The notes: generated by a model from the letters alone, not told the origin. DNA of 27,354 nucleotides from an uncultured Eubacteriales bacterium (GCA_934597725.1 CAKTSK010000025.1:1-27354); one strand, 5' to 3'; numbered from the stretch's first letter, positions 7,858 through 15,427 are shown. Made by a program: numbers and translations.

Positions 7858-7886
7858 AATATAACATGAAATGAACATGAAATCAA
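7858..7886 (-). promoter_or_regulatory. Promoter of the PepSY operon with 11-bp-spaced direct repeats
   Basis: On the minus strand TTGATT (7881-7886) and TATATT (7858-7863) are 17 bases apart. Two copies of TTTCATGTT (7874-7882 and 7863-7871) lie exactly 11 bases apart within this promoter. Such spacing is typical of OmpR/PhoB-family response-regulator sites, and an OmpR-type regulator is encoded about 1.5 kb upstream. A 6-bp inverted repeat (TGGTAG/CTACCA, 7843-7858) adjoins the -10. Confidence 0.6.
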
Positions 7887-7977
7887 AAAAAGAACATACA
7901 GATTTCTTTTTTGCCGGTACGGCCGCGGGATCGGCCGGCAGGCATATCGGAGCGCTTGCGAGGGGAGAAGCAGAATG

Positions 7978-9381
7978 TTACAGGAGCGGTTGCCTTTCCG
8001 GGGCAGACAGATCTGTTTCATGGCGTTCCGTCTGATCCGCTGGGGCCAACGGCAGGTGAAGGGTAAAGGCGCTGCCCCAGCCGCAGTCGCTTTCCAGGGT
8101 CATGCGGCCCCCGTGGAGCTGCGCGATCTTCTGCACCATGGACAGCCCCAGGCCGGCGCCGCGCTTGTCCCCGCGCACCGGGTCCACCTGATAAAAGCGC
8201 TGCCAGATCTTTTCCTGCTGGTCCTGGGGGATGCCGATGCCGTCGTCCCGGACGGTGAGCAGCGCTTCTGCGGCAGTCTGCCGCAGCACCACCCAGACAT
8301 GGCCGTCCGGCCGGCCATATTTGAACCCGTTGTCGATGAGGTTTTGCAGCAGCCGGGTCATCAGCATCTTGTCCGCCTGGATCAGCAGGGGACCGTCCGT
8401 TTCCAGAGACAGGCGTTCTGCGGGCCAGGGGCCTTCGGCACAGACGCTGCGGGCCAGCGCTGAGAGATCCACAGTTTCCCGGTCGGCGGACTCTGTGCCC
8501 TGGTCCAGGCGGGTGATGTGCAGCAGCTGTTGGATCAGCTGAGACATTTTGTCGGTCTGCCGGTGGATCATGGCCAGGGTGTCCCGCAGCTCTTCCGGGC
8601 TGTCTCCATAGGTCTCCCCATATTCGCAGGCGCTTTTGATCACGGCCACCGGGGTGCGCAGCTCGTGGGAGGCGTCGGCGGTGAAGCGGGTCTCGGCCTC
8701 AAAGGCGGTTTCCAGCCGGGAGAACATCTGGTTGAAGGTCTCGGCCAGCCGGGTAAACTCGTTGCGTCCCGGCGGCACGGTCACCCGAGCGGACAGATCC
8801 GAAGCCTGGCTGATGGCGGCGGCCGTGGTGGTGATCTCGTCCAGAGGCCGGAAGGCCCGCCGGGCGATCCAGTATCCCCCCAGCGCCGCCAGCAGCAGGA
8901 ACAGGGGCAGGGCCGCGACAGCGGCCCAAAGCAGATCGTGCAGGCCCTGGGTCCGTTCCGGCATTTCGATCAGGCCGCGGACCCAGAGGTGGGTCTCCCA
9001 GCTGGTGGGGACGAGAAAATCCAGCACATAGTACCGGCTGTCCTCGGTGTCCACCAAGCGGGTCAGCCCGTTCTGAAAGGATTCCTGGGCCGTGAAGGCC
9101 ACCGGCACCTGACCGGCCAGCAGGGATTCCTTTTGGCTGTAGACCAGCGTGTAGACGCCGTTGTGATAGAACTGAAAGGCCTCTCCCAGCTGTAAAGTGC
9201 CGTCGGCCAGGGTCACCTGGCTGAGGTTGCTGCGGACGGTCTGATCCAGCTGCTCGATGGCGGCCTGATCGGACACCCTGCTGCTGATCAGCAGCAGAAA
9301 CGCCAGCAGCAGCCCTGCCATGGCCCCCAGCAGCAGCAGGTACCAAAGGGTGATCTTGACCTTGACGCTGACCCGTCTCAC
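7978..9381 (-). CDS. Two-component sensor histidine kinase (HAMP, HisKA, HATPase)
   Basis: A 467-residue membrane kinase. Transmembrane segments lie at about residues 10-33 and 160-182, enclosing an extracellular sensor domain of about 125 residues. A HAMP linker follows, with the H-box DASHELRTP whose histidine is residue 239. The N-box is LIDNGFKYG and the G-boxes are DDGIGIP and GAGLGLSMV, so all ATP-binding motifs are intact. It starts with GTG, and this GTGA overlaps the TGA of the response regulator gene. It presumably phosphorylates that regulator. The PepSY genes lie immediately downstream, so their proteins may be output or feedback components; that link is inferred. Confidence 0.94.
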   Translation of the reverse strand: MRRVSVKVKITLWYLLLLGAMAGLLLAFLLLISSRVSDQAAIEQLDQTVRSNLSQVTLADGTLQLGEAFQFYHNGVYTLVYSQKESLLAGQVPVAFTAQESFQNGLTRLVDTEDSRYYVLDFLVPTSWETHLWVRGLIEMPERTQGLHDLLWAAVAALPLFLLLAALGGYWIARRAFRPLDEITTTAAAISQASDLSARVTVPPGRNEFTRLAETFNQMFSRLETAFEAETRFTADASHELRTPVAVIKSACEYGETYGDSPEELRDTLAMIHRQTDKMSQLIQQLLHITRLDQGTESADRETVDLSALARSVCAEGPWPAERLSLETDGPLLIQADKMLMTRLLQNLIDNGFKYGRPDGHVWVVLRQTAAEALLTVRDDGIGIPQDQQEKIWQRFYQVDPVRGDKRGAGLGLSMVQKIAQLHGGRMTLESDCGWGSAFTLHLPLAPADQTERHETDLSAPERQPLL

Positions 9382-10067
9382 GGCCCCTCCTTTCCCTGGG
9401 GTTCCCGGATCACCCAGCCCACGCCCCGCATGGTGTGCAGGAGCTTTTCCTCCCGGCCGCCGTCGATTTTTTTCCGCAGGCGGCTCAGGTAGCCGTCCAC
9501 ATTGTTGGAGCTGCCGGCATAGTCATAGTTCCAGATCTGATCCTCGATCTGTTCCCGGGAAATGACCCGCTCCTTGTTGCGGACCAGATATTCCAGAATA
9601 GAAAACTCTTTGGGCAGCAGAGGGATCTCCACCCCGCCCCGGCTGGCCTGCCGGCGCTCGCTGTCCAGGGTCAGGTCGCCCACGGTGAAGCAGTTGCTCC
9701 GCTGGCCCACCCGCTTGCGGGTCATGGCCCGGATGCGGGCCAGCAGCTCGGCGAAGTCAAAGGGCTTGACCAGATAGTCGTCGCCCCCCAGATCCAGGCC
9801 CCGGACCCGGTCGGCGATGCTGTCCCGCGCGGTGAGAAAGAGGACCGGGGTGTCATCCCCCTTGGCCCGCAGCTCCTGGACCAGGGTATAGCCGTCCTTT
9901 TTGGGCAGCATCACATCCAGCAGGATGCCGTCATATTGAGCGCCCAGCAGGTGGTCCTGGGCCGCTTCGCCGTCCAGGCAGCCGTCCACGGTATAGCCGG
10001 CTTTGGTCAGGACCTTCCGCAGCAGCAGATTCAGGTCGGCCTCGTCCTCTACGACCAAAATACGCAT
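9378..10067 (-). CDS. OmpR/PhoB-family response regulator
   Basis: A 229-residue regulator. The receiver domain (1-120) has acidic residues E7/D8, the phospho-acceptor D51 (LLDVMLP), the conserved Thr in LFLTARD and the Lys in YLVKPFD. The winged-helix DNA-binding domain (about 130-222) contains the LLPKEFSILEYLVRN and VDGYLSRLRKKID segments of the family. The RBS is AAAGGAGG ahead of the ATG at 10067. The gene is first in an operon with the kinase. Direct repeats of 11-bp phase upstream of the PepSY lipoprotein are the most likely target in this window. Confidence 0.95.
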   Translation of the reverse strand: MRILVVEDEADLNLLLRKVLTKAGYTVDGCLDGEAAQDHLLGAQYDGILLDVMLPKKDGYTLVQELRAKGDDTPVLFLTARDSIADRVRGLDLGGDDYLVKPFDFAELLARIRAMTRKRVGQRSNCFTVGDLTLDSERRQASRGGVEIPLLPKEFSILEYLVRNKERVISREQIEDQIWNYDYAGSSNNVDGYLSRLRKKIDGGREEKLLHTMRGVGWVIREPQGKEGP

Positions 10068-10101
10068 GGATTACCGTCCTCCTTTGGTGTCTGTTTTTTC
10101 C

Positions 10102-10107
10102 ATTATA
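10102..10107 (-). promoter_or_regulatory. Candidate -10 of the response regulator-kinase operon
   Basis: The minus strand reads TGCTATAATGG about 35 bases upstream of the response regulator start. No good -35 is present at the usual distance, because that position falls in the hairpin at 10114-10145, so this may be a weak or activator-dependent promoter. Confidence 0.4.
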
Positions 10108-10113
10108 GCACAA

Positions 10114-10145
10114 CTTTCCCGGCAGCACTACTGCTGCCGGGAAAG
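10114..10145 (-). terminator. Hairpin after hydF
   Basis: A perfect 14-bp stem pairs 10114-10127 with 10132-10145, with a four-base loop. It lies 36 bases after the hydF stop. The downstream tail on the minus strand (TTGTG) is poor in T, so termination strength is uncertain. Confidence 0.65.
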
Positions 10146-10181
10146 GAACGGTTTCTTGTATGACAGGGGAGCGCTCTGACA

Positions 10182-11369
10182 TCAGGCGTGACAAACCTTG
10201 TCCAGAATACCGGTCAGGTGCGCCAGTGCCACGCCGTAGTTGCAGATGGGAACGCCTTGGGCCTCCGCCTGAGCGATCCGCCCGAGGACGTGGCGGCGGT
10301 TGAACATGCAAGCGCCGCAGTGCAGGATCAGGTCATAGGGGGACAGGTCCTCGGGAAAGTCACTGCCCCGCACAAAGACGAAGGAGAGACCCTCTCCCAC
10401 CCGCTGCCGCAGCAGCCGGGGGAGTTTTTCCCGCCCGATGTCCTCGCTGGTGGGGGCGTGGGCGCAGGCCTCTGCTACCAGGACCACGGAGGTCTCTGTC
10501 AGGCGATCGATGGCCTTGGCCCCGGCCCAAAAGGCGTCGATGTCCCCCTTGTATCCGGCGAAGAGGATGGAAAAGGAGGTCAGCAAGCTCTCCGGCGGTT
10601 TCTTGGCCCAGACTGTGGGGAAGACCTGGGAGTCGGTGATGATGAGCTTCGGCGGCCGGGCCAGGGCGGCCAGGGCGGCAGCCAGCCCGTCTGCGGTGCA
10701 GCTCATGACCGAGCATCCCATGTCCAGCAGTTCCCGGATGGTCTGGACCTGCGGCAGGATCAGCCGCCCCTTGGGCGCTTGCAGATCCTGGGGCATGACC
10801 AGCAGGACCAGGTCTCCCGCCTGCACCAGATCGCCGGTGATGGACCGGTCCCAGAAATCGTCGGGCAGGGCCTGGGCGATGGCGGTCCGCAGCTGGGAGA
10901 TCCCGCTGCCGGTCTTGGCACTCACCGGCAGCACGGCTCTGCCGCCCAGCGCGTGGGAGACCGCCGCTTGCTGCGCGGACGGATCTTCTGCCAGATCACA
11001 CTGATTCAGCACGGCGATCACCGGGATCGTTTTCTCTTCCAGGCGCGGCAGCCAGTCCAGCTCTTCCTGGGGCAGTCCGATCAGGACCAGCACAGCCAGA
11101 TCTGCTTTTTCCATGGCTTGCCAGGTTTTCTGGGTCCGCAGGGCGCCCAGAGGACCCACATCGTCCAGCCCGGCGGTGTCCAGAAAGACCACCGGCCCCA
11201 CCCCGGCCAGCTCAAAGGATTGCAGGACCGGGTCGGCGGTGGTGCCCGCCACCGGGGAGACCAGGGCGGTCTCCTGTCCGGTCAGGGCGTTGATGAGGGA
11301 GGACTTGCCGGCGTTGCGGCGGCCGATGAGGGCAATGTGGGGGCGGTTGGCCCGGGGGGTATCCGTCAT
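10182..11369 (-). CDS. hydF: [FeFe]-hydrogenase H-cluster maturation GTPase HydF
   Basis: A 395-residue GTPase and scaffold on which the diiron subcluster of [FeFe]-hydrogenase is built and from which it is delivered. The GTPase domain at residues 10-175 has the P-loop GRRNAGKSS (16-24), the switch GTTADP, the G3 motif DTAGLDD and the G4 motif NQCDLAED. The C-terminal cluster-binding domain has the HydF cysteine pattern: EACAHAP around residue 308, then HCGACM near residue 358. Length is normal. The gene starts one base after the hydE stop. HydG, the third maturase, and the hydrogenase itself are not in the window. Confidence 0.95.
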   Translation of the reverse strand: MTDTPRANRPHIALIGRRNAGKSSLINALTGQETALVSPVAGTTADPVLQSFELAGVGPVVFLDTAGLDDVGPLGALRTQKTWQAMEKADLAVLVLIGLPQEELDWLPRLEEKTIPVIAVLNQCDLAEDPSAQQAAVSHALGGRAVLPVSAKTGSGISQLRTAIAQALPDDFWDRSITGDLVQAGDLVLLVMPQDLQAPKGRLILPQVQTIRELLDMGCSVMSCTADGLAAALAALARPPKLIITDSQVFPTVWAKKPPESLLTSFSILFAGYKGDIDAFWAGAKAIDRLTETSVVLVAEACAHAPTSEDIGREKLPRLLRQRVGEGLSFVFVRGSDFPEDLSPYDLILHCGACMFNRRHVLGRIAQAEAQGVPICNYGVALAHLTGILDKVCHA

Positions 11370-11370
11370 G

Positions 11371-12354
11371 TCATTGCCCTCCCAGGTCCAGGGTCAGCCC
11401 GGTTTTGGCGGCGACCTGTTCGCAGTGGGCCAGGCCGGAGACCTTGCGCTGGTCGATGGGGCGGAAGGCTTTGGCCTTGGCCTCCGGCAGCAGGTCGCAG
11501 AAGAGCAGGTTTGCCCCGCAGGCGATGGCGTTCAGGTTGCCGGTCTCATCGGCCAGCCCGGTCTCGGGGTTGATCCCCGGCTGCTGGGCGGTGATCTTGA
11601 TGGTGGGCAGCATCAGGCGGAGAATGGCCATCTCCTTGTTGTTGAGCAGAAAGCTCCCCGGACCGCCCTCCTGGGCCAGCGGGGTGTTGGCCGCAGGCAG
11701 GTAGGGGATGTTGGGGGCCCAGCTGATCTCCAGCTGCTGCATGAGCAGGATGTCATCGGCCAGCTCGTCCAACGTCTGCCCGGGCCAGTCCACGATGTTT
11801 CCCGAGGCCAGCTGCATCCCGGCGTCCCGGACCCACTGGGCGCAGCGCAGCCGTTTGTGGTAGTCGGTGGAGGGATTCAGCCGCTGAAAGCTGTCCGGGT
11901 GAGACATTTCAAACTTCAGCACATACTCTGTCACGCCGGCGGCGGCAAGCTCCTGGTACTGCTGCTGTTCCAGCTCGCCGGCCCCCAGGGCCACCGTGTA
12001 GCCCTGTTGGCGCAGGCCCTCGATCATGGTCAGCAGCCGGTCGAAACCATAGTGCCGGTCCTCGCCGGCCAGCAGGAACATCCGGCCCAGGCCGTCCTCT
12101 CTGGCTCTGGTGGACAGGGCCAAAATCTCTTCCGGGGGGATACGATAGCGGGGGATGGGGCTGCCGGCCCGCATCCCGCAGTAGAGACATTGGTTTTTGC
12201 AGACGTTGGTATAGGCCAGCATGGCCGTCACCAGCAGGCGGTCTCCGAAGTGCGCCTGGCAGACGGCCCGGGCAGCCGGAGCCACCTGCTCCCAAAAGGT
12301 CTGCTGGGGCATGGTCAGGATCTCCAAGATCTCTTGTTTGCTCTGGATGGTCAT
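11371..12354 (-). CDS. hydE: [FeFe]-hydrogenase H-cluster radical SAM maturase HydE
   Basis: A 327-residue radical SAM enzyme of the BioB/HydE/PylB group. The radical cluster motif CxxxCxxC is C52-C56-C59 (CKNQCLYC). The segments FLLAGEDRHYG, VLKFEMSHPDSFQRLNP, GNIVDWPGQTLDELADDILLM and PNIPYLPAANTPLA match the HydE barrel order. HydE acts in making the dithiolate-bridged diiron precursor loaded on HydF. Immediate linkage to hydF (one-base gap) supports HydE over PylB or a biotin synthase. The RBS AAGGAGC precedes the ATG at 12354. The gene begins 22 bases after the solute-binding protein gene, so the three form one operon. Confidence 0.9.
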   Translation of the reverse strand: MTIQSKQEILEILTMPQQTFWEQVAPAARAVCQAHFGDRLLVTAMLAYTNVCKNQCLYCGMRAGSPIPRYRIPPEEILALSTRAREDGLGRMFLLAGEDRHYGFDRLLTMIEGLRQQGYTVALGAGELEQQQYQELAAAGVTEYVLKFEMSHPDSFQRLNPSTDYHKRLRCAQWVRDAGMQLASGNIVDWPGQTLDELADDILLMQQLEISWAPNIPYLPAANTPLAQEGGPGSFLLNNKEMAILRLMLPTIKITAQQPGINPETGLADETGNLNAIACGANLLFCDLLPEAKAKAFRPIDQRKVSGLAHCEQVAAKTGLTLDLGGQ

Positions 12355-12376
12355 GGTGCGCTCCTTCCCGTCCCGG

Positions 12377-13396
12377 TCACTGGAGCAGGCAATAGAAGTC
12401 GTCCCCGGGCAGGGTGCCGCCCACGGACTTGGGGTTCTGGTCGTAGAGGACCTGGAAATAACCCTGGACGGCGTCCTTCATCTCCTGGCCGGTGATGCAG
12501 ACGATGTTGCAGTAGGGGATGGCCTTTTCTGCCACGGCGGCATCGACGATCTCATACTGCTCCACCAGCTGGGCGGCATCGGCCACGTTCTCGTTGACGT
12601 AAGTGGTGGAGTCCTGATACTCCTTTAAGAAGGTGGCCACGGCCTCGGGGTGTTCCTTGGCAAAGTCGGCGCGGATGACCAGACCGGCGGTAATGAGCTG
12701 GCTGCCGTTGTCCAGGGCATCCCAGGCCTCGGTCAGGTCCAGGGACACGGTCAGGTCCGGGAACTTGGCCTGGGCCACGGTCACAAAGGGCTGGGGGAGC
12801 ATGGCGACCACATGGTCCTGGGCGGCCATCTGGGCCACGATCTCTGCCGGCTCGCTCTTCCACTCGATGGTCACATCGCTGGCGGGGTCCAGGCCGTTTT
12901 CTGTCAGCAGGTAGTTCAGGGCATATTCCGGCGTGGAGCCTTTGCCGGTGGCATAGATCGTCTGGCCCTTCAGGCTCTGCCAGTCGGTGACGGTCTGGCC
13001 GCCTTTTTCCACCAGATAGATGACGCCCAGGGTGTTCACAGCCAGCAGCTGCACGGCGCCGTCGGCGTTGTTGTACAGCACAGCGCCCAGGTTGGCGGGC
13101 ACGGCCAGAATATCCAGCTCGCCCTGGAGGAACTTGGGGGTCAATTCATCGGCCGAGCCGGCCATGGTAAAGGTATAGGTGTTGTCGGTGGTCTGAGCCT
13201 CGTTGTCTGCCAGCAGCTTGACCATGCCCATGGAGGTGGGGCCTTTCAGGCCGCCCAGGCGGATGGTCACGTCTTCCTCCTGGGATGCTGCGGGGGCATC
13301 CTGGTCAGCAGGGGCGCTCTCGCCGCCGGTCCCGCAGCCGGCACACAGAGCGGCCAGCAGGGAGAGGGAGAGCAGCAGGGCAAGGATCTTTTTCAT
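12377..13396 (-). CDS. ABC-type solute-binding lipoprotein (NMT1/THI5-like fold) upstream of hydE
   Basis: A 339-residue lipoprotein with signal and lipobox ending in LCAGC (Cys21) and a low-complexity linker (SAPADQDAPAASQEE). The mature domain resembles the SsuA/NMT1/THI5 solute-binding family: VTIRLGGLKGPTSMGMVKLL at the start, a GELDILAVPANLGAVLYN hinge region, then LKGQTIYATGKGSTPEYAL and VAMLPQPFVTVAQ. Such proteins hand small organic ligands to ABC permeases. No permease or ATPase gene is adjacent; the next genes are hydE and hydF. It may use a transporter encoded elsewhere. The RBS AAAGAGGT precedes the ATG. The ligand is unknown. Confidence 0.85.
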   Translation of the reverse strand: MKKILALLLSLSLLAALCAGCGTGGESAPADQDAPAASQEEDVTIRLGGLKGPTSMGMVKLLADNEAQTTDNTYTFTMAGSADELTPKFLQGELDILAVPANLGAVLYNNADGAVQLLAVNTLGVIYLVEKGGQTVTDWQSLKGQTIYATGKGSTPEYALNYLLTENGLDPASDVTIEWKSEPAEIVAQMAAQDHVVAMLPQPFVTVAQAKFPDLTVSLDLTEAWDALDNGSQLITAGLVIRADFAKEHPEAVATFLKEYQDSTTYVNENVADAAQLVEQYEIVDAAVAEKAIPYCNIVCITGQEMKDAVQGYFQVLYDQNPKSVGGTLPGDDFYCLLQ

Positions 13397-13460
13397 TTGG
13401 GATAACCTCTTTTCTCGCGCGATGGCGGTAGTGGCTTTATTCTACTGCAAACGACTGCAA

Positions 13461-13486
13461 AAGTGCGTTGCTGATGCAACGCACTT
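13461..13486 (-). other. Second hairpin between dfx and the solute-binding protein gene
   Basis: A perfect 11-bp stem (AAGTGCGTTGC/GCAACGCACTT, loop of four) lies 16 bases downstream of the dfx terminator. The following bases on the minus strand are TTGCAGTCGTTTGCAGT, a direct repeat of TTTGCAGT with a 10-bp period (13444-13461), close to where the solute-binding gene must start transcription. It could be a back-up terminator or part of a leader. Confidence 0.5.
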
Positions 13487-13501
13487 GGCAGAACAAAAGA
13501 A

Positions 13502-13527
13502 ATGCCCCGTGCCGAAGCACGGGGCAT
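13502..13527 (-). terminator. Terminator of dfx with a cUUCGg tetraloop
   Basis: A perfect 11-bp GC-rich stem pairs 13502-13512 with 13517-13527. On the minus-strand RNA the loop is UUCG closed by C-G, and the tail is TTTCTTTTG, a classic intrinsic terminator, 21 bases after the dfx stop. Confidence 0.92.
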
Positions 13528-13548
13528 AAAGTGACGAAGAAAAGAAGC

Positions 13549-13926
13549 TCAGGACTTCTTCCACAGGCCGTGGAGGTTGCAGTACTCGTAAGCAGCCACG
13601 AACTTGTCGCCGGGAGCCATGGCGAAGGTGACCTTGGGCTCGTCGCCGGGCTTGAGGGCCTTGCGCTGGTTGCCCTGCTCGGTCTGCAGGCTGATCCAGG
13701 TGATGTAGTGCTTCTCCTCCATGGGGTGGGTGACAGAGCCGACGGAGACGGTGACCAGGTTGCCGTCGATGGAGACGACGGGAACGTGCTTCTCGGTGGC
13801 TGCGTCGGTGGTGTTGGCCACCAGCTCCTTCATCTCCTCGCCGCAGCAAGAGACCTTGGGGCCGTTGTCCTGAACGTAGGCGACGATGTTGCCGCAGTGG
13901 GAACATTTGTAGAACTTCATATCCAT
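13549..13926 (-). CDS. dfx: Desulfoferrodoxin (two-iron superoxide reductase)
   Basis: A 125-residue cytoplasmic enzyme that reduces superoxide to hydrogen peroxide without producing oxygen, the standard defence of anaerobes. The N-terminal desulforedoxin-type FeS4 site is complete: C8, C11, C27, C28. The catalytic Fe(His)4Cys site is also complete: H47, H67, H73, C116 and H119, with the EKHVP and CNLHGLW motifs. Length matches the family. The ATG at 13926 has AAGGAG nine bases upstream. It is a single-gene unit with its own promoter and terminator, divergent from a Crp/Fnr regulator that may control it. Peroxide produced here could be handled by the BCP and YaaA proteins encoded later in the window. 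Confidence 0.97.
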   Translation of the reverse strand: MDMKFYKCSHCGNIVAYVQDNGPKVSCCGEEMKELVANTTDAATEKHVPVVSIDGNLVTVSVGSVTHPMEEKHYITWISLQTEQGNQRKALKPGDEPKVTFAMAPGDKFVAAYEYCNLHGLWKKS

Positions 13927-13982
13927 GATAAAAATCTCCTTTTATGATTGGTCTTGGTTGAACTGGTTCTCTTTTTTGTGTT

Positions 13983-14011
13983 ATTATAATACCAAACGGA
14001 CGGCGCTGCAA
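13983..14011 (-). promoter_or_regulatory. Promoter of dfx
   Basis: On the minus strand TTGCAG (14006-14011) and TATAAT (13983-13988) are separated by 17 bases. The -10 sits in the self-complementary ATTATAAT. The palindrome at 14014-14026 lies just upstream of the -35, where an activator of the Crp/Fnr type could contact RNA polymerase. Confidence 0.7.
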
Positions 14012-14013
14012 CA

Positions 14014-14026
14014 GTGATTTTGTCAC
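14014..14026. promoter_or_regulatory. Palindrome GTGA-N5-TCAC between dfx and the Crp/Fnr gene
   Basis: GTGATTTTGTCAC is a near-perfect inverted repeat with half-sites of the Crp/Fnr type (GTGA/TCAC). The spacer is five bases rather than the six of classic Crp sites, so it is either a variant operator or coincidence. It lies 54 bases before the regulator gene and just upstream of the dfx -35. Confidence 0.45.
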
Positions 14027-14079
14027 GAAGAAGGAAAAAATTTTGCAGCGGTGTACTTCTCGGACGGAGTGTGGTTTCC

Positions 14080-14730
14080 ATGAACGAAAAAATTTCCTTT
14101 TATCCCTACCTTGACCAGGAGGAAAAGGACCAGTTAGACCGCGCCATGCAGCACCAATCCTGCCGCAAGGGGCAGGTGGTCCACCGCCATGGAGACAGCT
14201 GCGTGGGGCTGATTTTTGTGGTGAAGGGCCGGCTGGCTTTCTCCATCCTCTCAGAGGAAGGGCGGGAGATCTCGGTCTTCCGCATCGAAAAGGGGTCCTC
14301 CTGCATCCTCTCCGCGGCCTGTGTCCTGCAAAGCCTGGACTTTGAAAGCCACATCACGGCCGAGGTGGCTTCGGAGATCGCGGTCCTGCCGGCGCCCACG
14401 CTCTCGCAGCTGATGAACCGCAACCACGATGTGGAGCGGCTGGTCTACAAGCAGGCGGTCAACCAGTATTCCAGCGTGCTGCGTACCATGCAGCAGATCC
14501 TTTTCCTCAGCCTGGAAAAGCGGCTGGCCACCTTTTTGCTGGAGGAGAGCCGGCGGCGCAAGGCCCCGTCCTTTTCCTGCACCCATGAGCAGATCGCCCG
14601 CTACATCGGTTCCTCCCGGGAGGTGGTCACCCGGATGCTCAATCAGTTCGCCAACCGGGACATCGTCGCCCTGGGGCGGGGGACGGTGACCGTGCTGGAC
14701 CCGGATGCCCTGGAGGAGCTGCTGCTTTAA
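14080..14730 (+). CDS. Crp/Fnr-family transcriptional regulator with N-terminal cysteines
   Basis: A 216-residue regulator. The start at 14080 (MNEKISFY) has GGAG ten bases upstream; an in-frame GTG at 14014 lies inside the intergenic palindrome and lacks an RBS. The sensor domain (about 15-130) has the cyclic-nucleotide-binding beta-roll (GQVVHRHGDSCVGLIFVVKG) but also cysteines at QSCRKG, DSCVGL and SSCILSAACV, which could bind an Fe-S cluster or sense redox state. The winged HTH (about 145-212) has the recognition helix SSREVVTRMLNQF. It is divergent from superoxide reductase, suggesting redox or oxygen control of that gene and of itself; this is inferred. Confidence 0.9.
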   Translation: MNEKISFYPYLDQEEKDQLDRAMQHQSCRKGQVVHRHGDSCVGLIFVVKGRLAFSILSEEGREISVFRIEKGSSCILSAACVLQSLDFESHITAEVASEIAVLPAPTLSQLMNRNHDVERLVYKQAVNQYSSVLRTMQQILFLSLEKRLATFLLEESRRRKAPSFSCTHEQIARYIGSSREVVTRMLNQFANRDIVALGRGTVTVLDPDALEELLL

Positions 14731-14745
14731 GAGAAAACAAAAAGA

Positions 14746-14767
14746 CCGGTGCGTGACCACGCACCGG
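14746..14767. terminator. Bidirectional terminator between the Crp/Fnr gene and sepF
   Basis: CCGGTGCGT pairs with ACGCACCGG around a four-base loop. The plus-strand tail is cgttttgtttc and the minus-strand tail is TCTTTTTGTTTTC, so it can serve both convergent genes. Confidence 0.88.
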
Positions 14768-14784
14768 CGTTTTGTTTCTGTTGC

Positions 14785-15186
14785 TTAGAAATAAAGATCT
14801 TCCTTTTCGTTGGGTCCCAGCAGGTCCACGAAATAAGGCGCGACCACATAGACATTGGTGGCCACTTTCATGATATGCCCATCCTCGGTGTAAATGACAC
14901 CGGAGATGAAATCCAGCAGGCGGCGAGCGATGTCCCGGTTGGTCTGGGCCAGGTTCAGCACCACGAATTTCATGTCGCGCAGAAGATCAGCGATCTTCGA
15001 GGCTTCCTTGTACTCCTTGGGAGCCACAAGCACGATCTGCATATCGGCAACGCTCTGAATGGGCTGGACGGTTCTGGGTTCCCACCCGCGGTCGTCCTCC
15101 TCTTCGTAGGCAGTGTAGGTATCTTCGTAATCTTCGTACAGGTCCTCTTCTTCCGGTTTGCGGCGCAGTGCGCTAAAGAATGACAT
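14785..15186 (-). CDS. sepF: Cell division protein SepF
   Basis: A 133-residue FtsZ-associated protein that helps tether and shape the Z-ring. It shows the family layout: a short amphipathic N-terminus (MSFFSALRRK), an acidic tyrosine-rich linker (EDLYEDYEDTYTAYEEEDD), and the globular DUF552 core from about residue 48 with KEYKEASKIADLLRDMKFVVLNL, DIARRLLDFISGVIYTEDG and a C-terminal VATNVYVVAP strand. Length is normal. The RBS GAGGAGGG precedes the ATG. In many Firmicutes sepF lies in the ylm cluster next to division genes; here it stands alone between terminators with its own promoter. Confidence 0.95.
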   Translation of the reverse strand: MSFFSALRRKPEEEDLYEDYEDTYTAYEEEDDRGWEPRTVQPIQSVADMQIVLVAPKEYKEASKIADLLRDMKFVVLNLAQTNRDIARRLLDFISGVIYTEDGHIMKVATNVYVVAPYFVDLLGPNEKEDLYF

Positions 15187-15284
15187 GTGCGTACCCTCCT
15201 CTTGTATTGATATGCTCTCTCAAGGGATCCAATTTCCACGATGAAAAAAACGACGTTTGCTCAGATCAAGCATTCATTTTATCC

Positions 15285-15313
15285 ATGATACTACAAAATA
15301 GAATGGATTTCAA
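15285..15313 (-). promoter_or_regulatory. Promoter of sepF
   Basis: On the minus strand TTGAAA (15308-15313) and TATCAT (15285-15290) are 17 bases apart, about 100 bases upstream of the sepF start. The 241-base gap between sepF and the metallopeptidase gene holds nothing else that I can recognise; it is AT-rich. Confidence 0.65.
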
Positions 15314-15427
15314 GGGTTTTATCCCATGTTGTGGATGCTTTTGTAACCATTTTTCAATCACTTGAAAGAATTTTGTAATATTTTGTCGAATGGACGGTAC
15401 AACGCCGGAATAGAGGGCAAAAAGCCG

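Noticed and set aside
10188..12495. Long plus-strand open frames opposite hydF and hydE
   Set aside because: Their low-complexity Gly/Gln/Pro/His composition and lack of RBS mark them as shadows of the recognised maturase genes.
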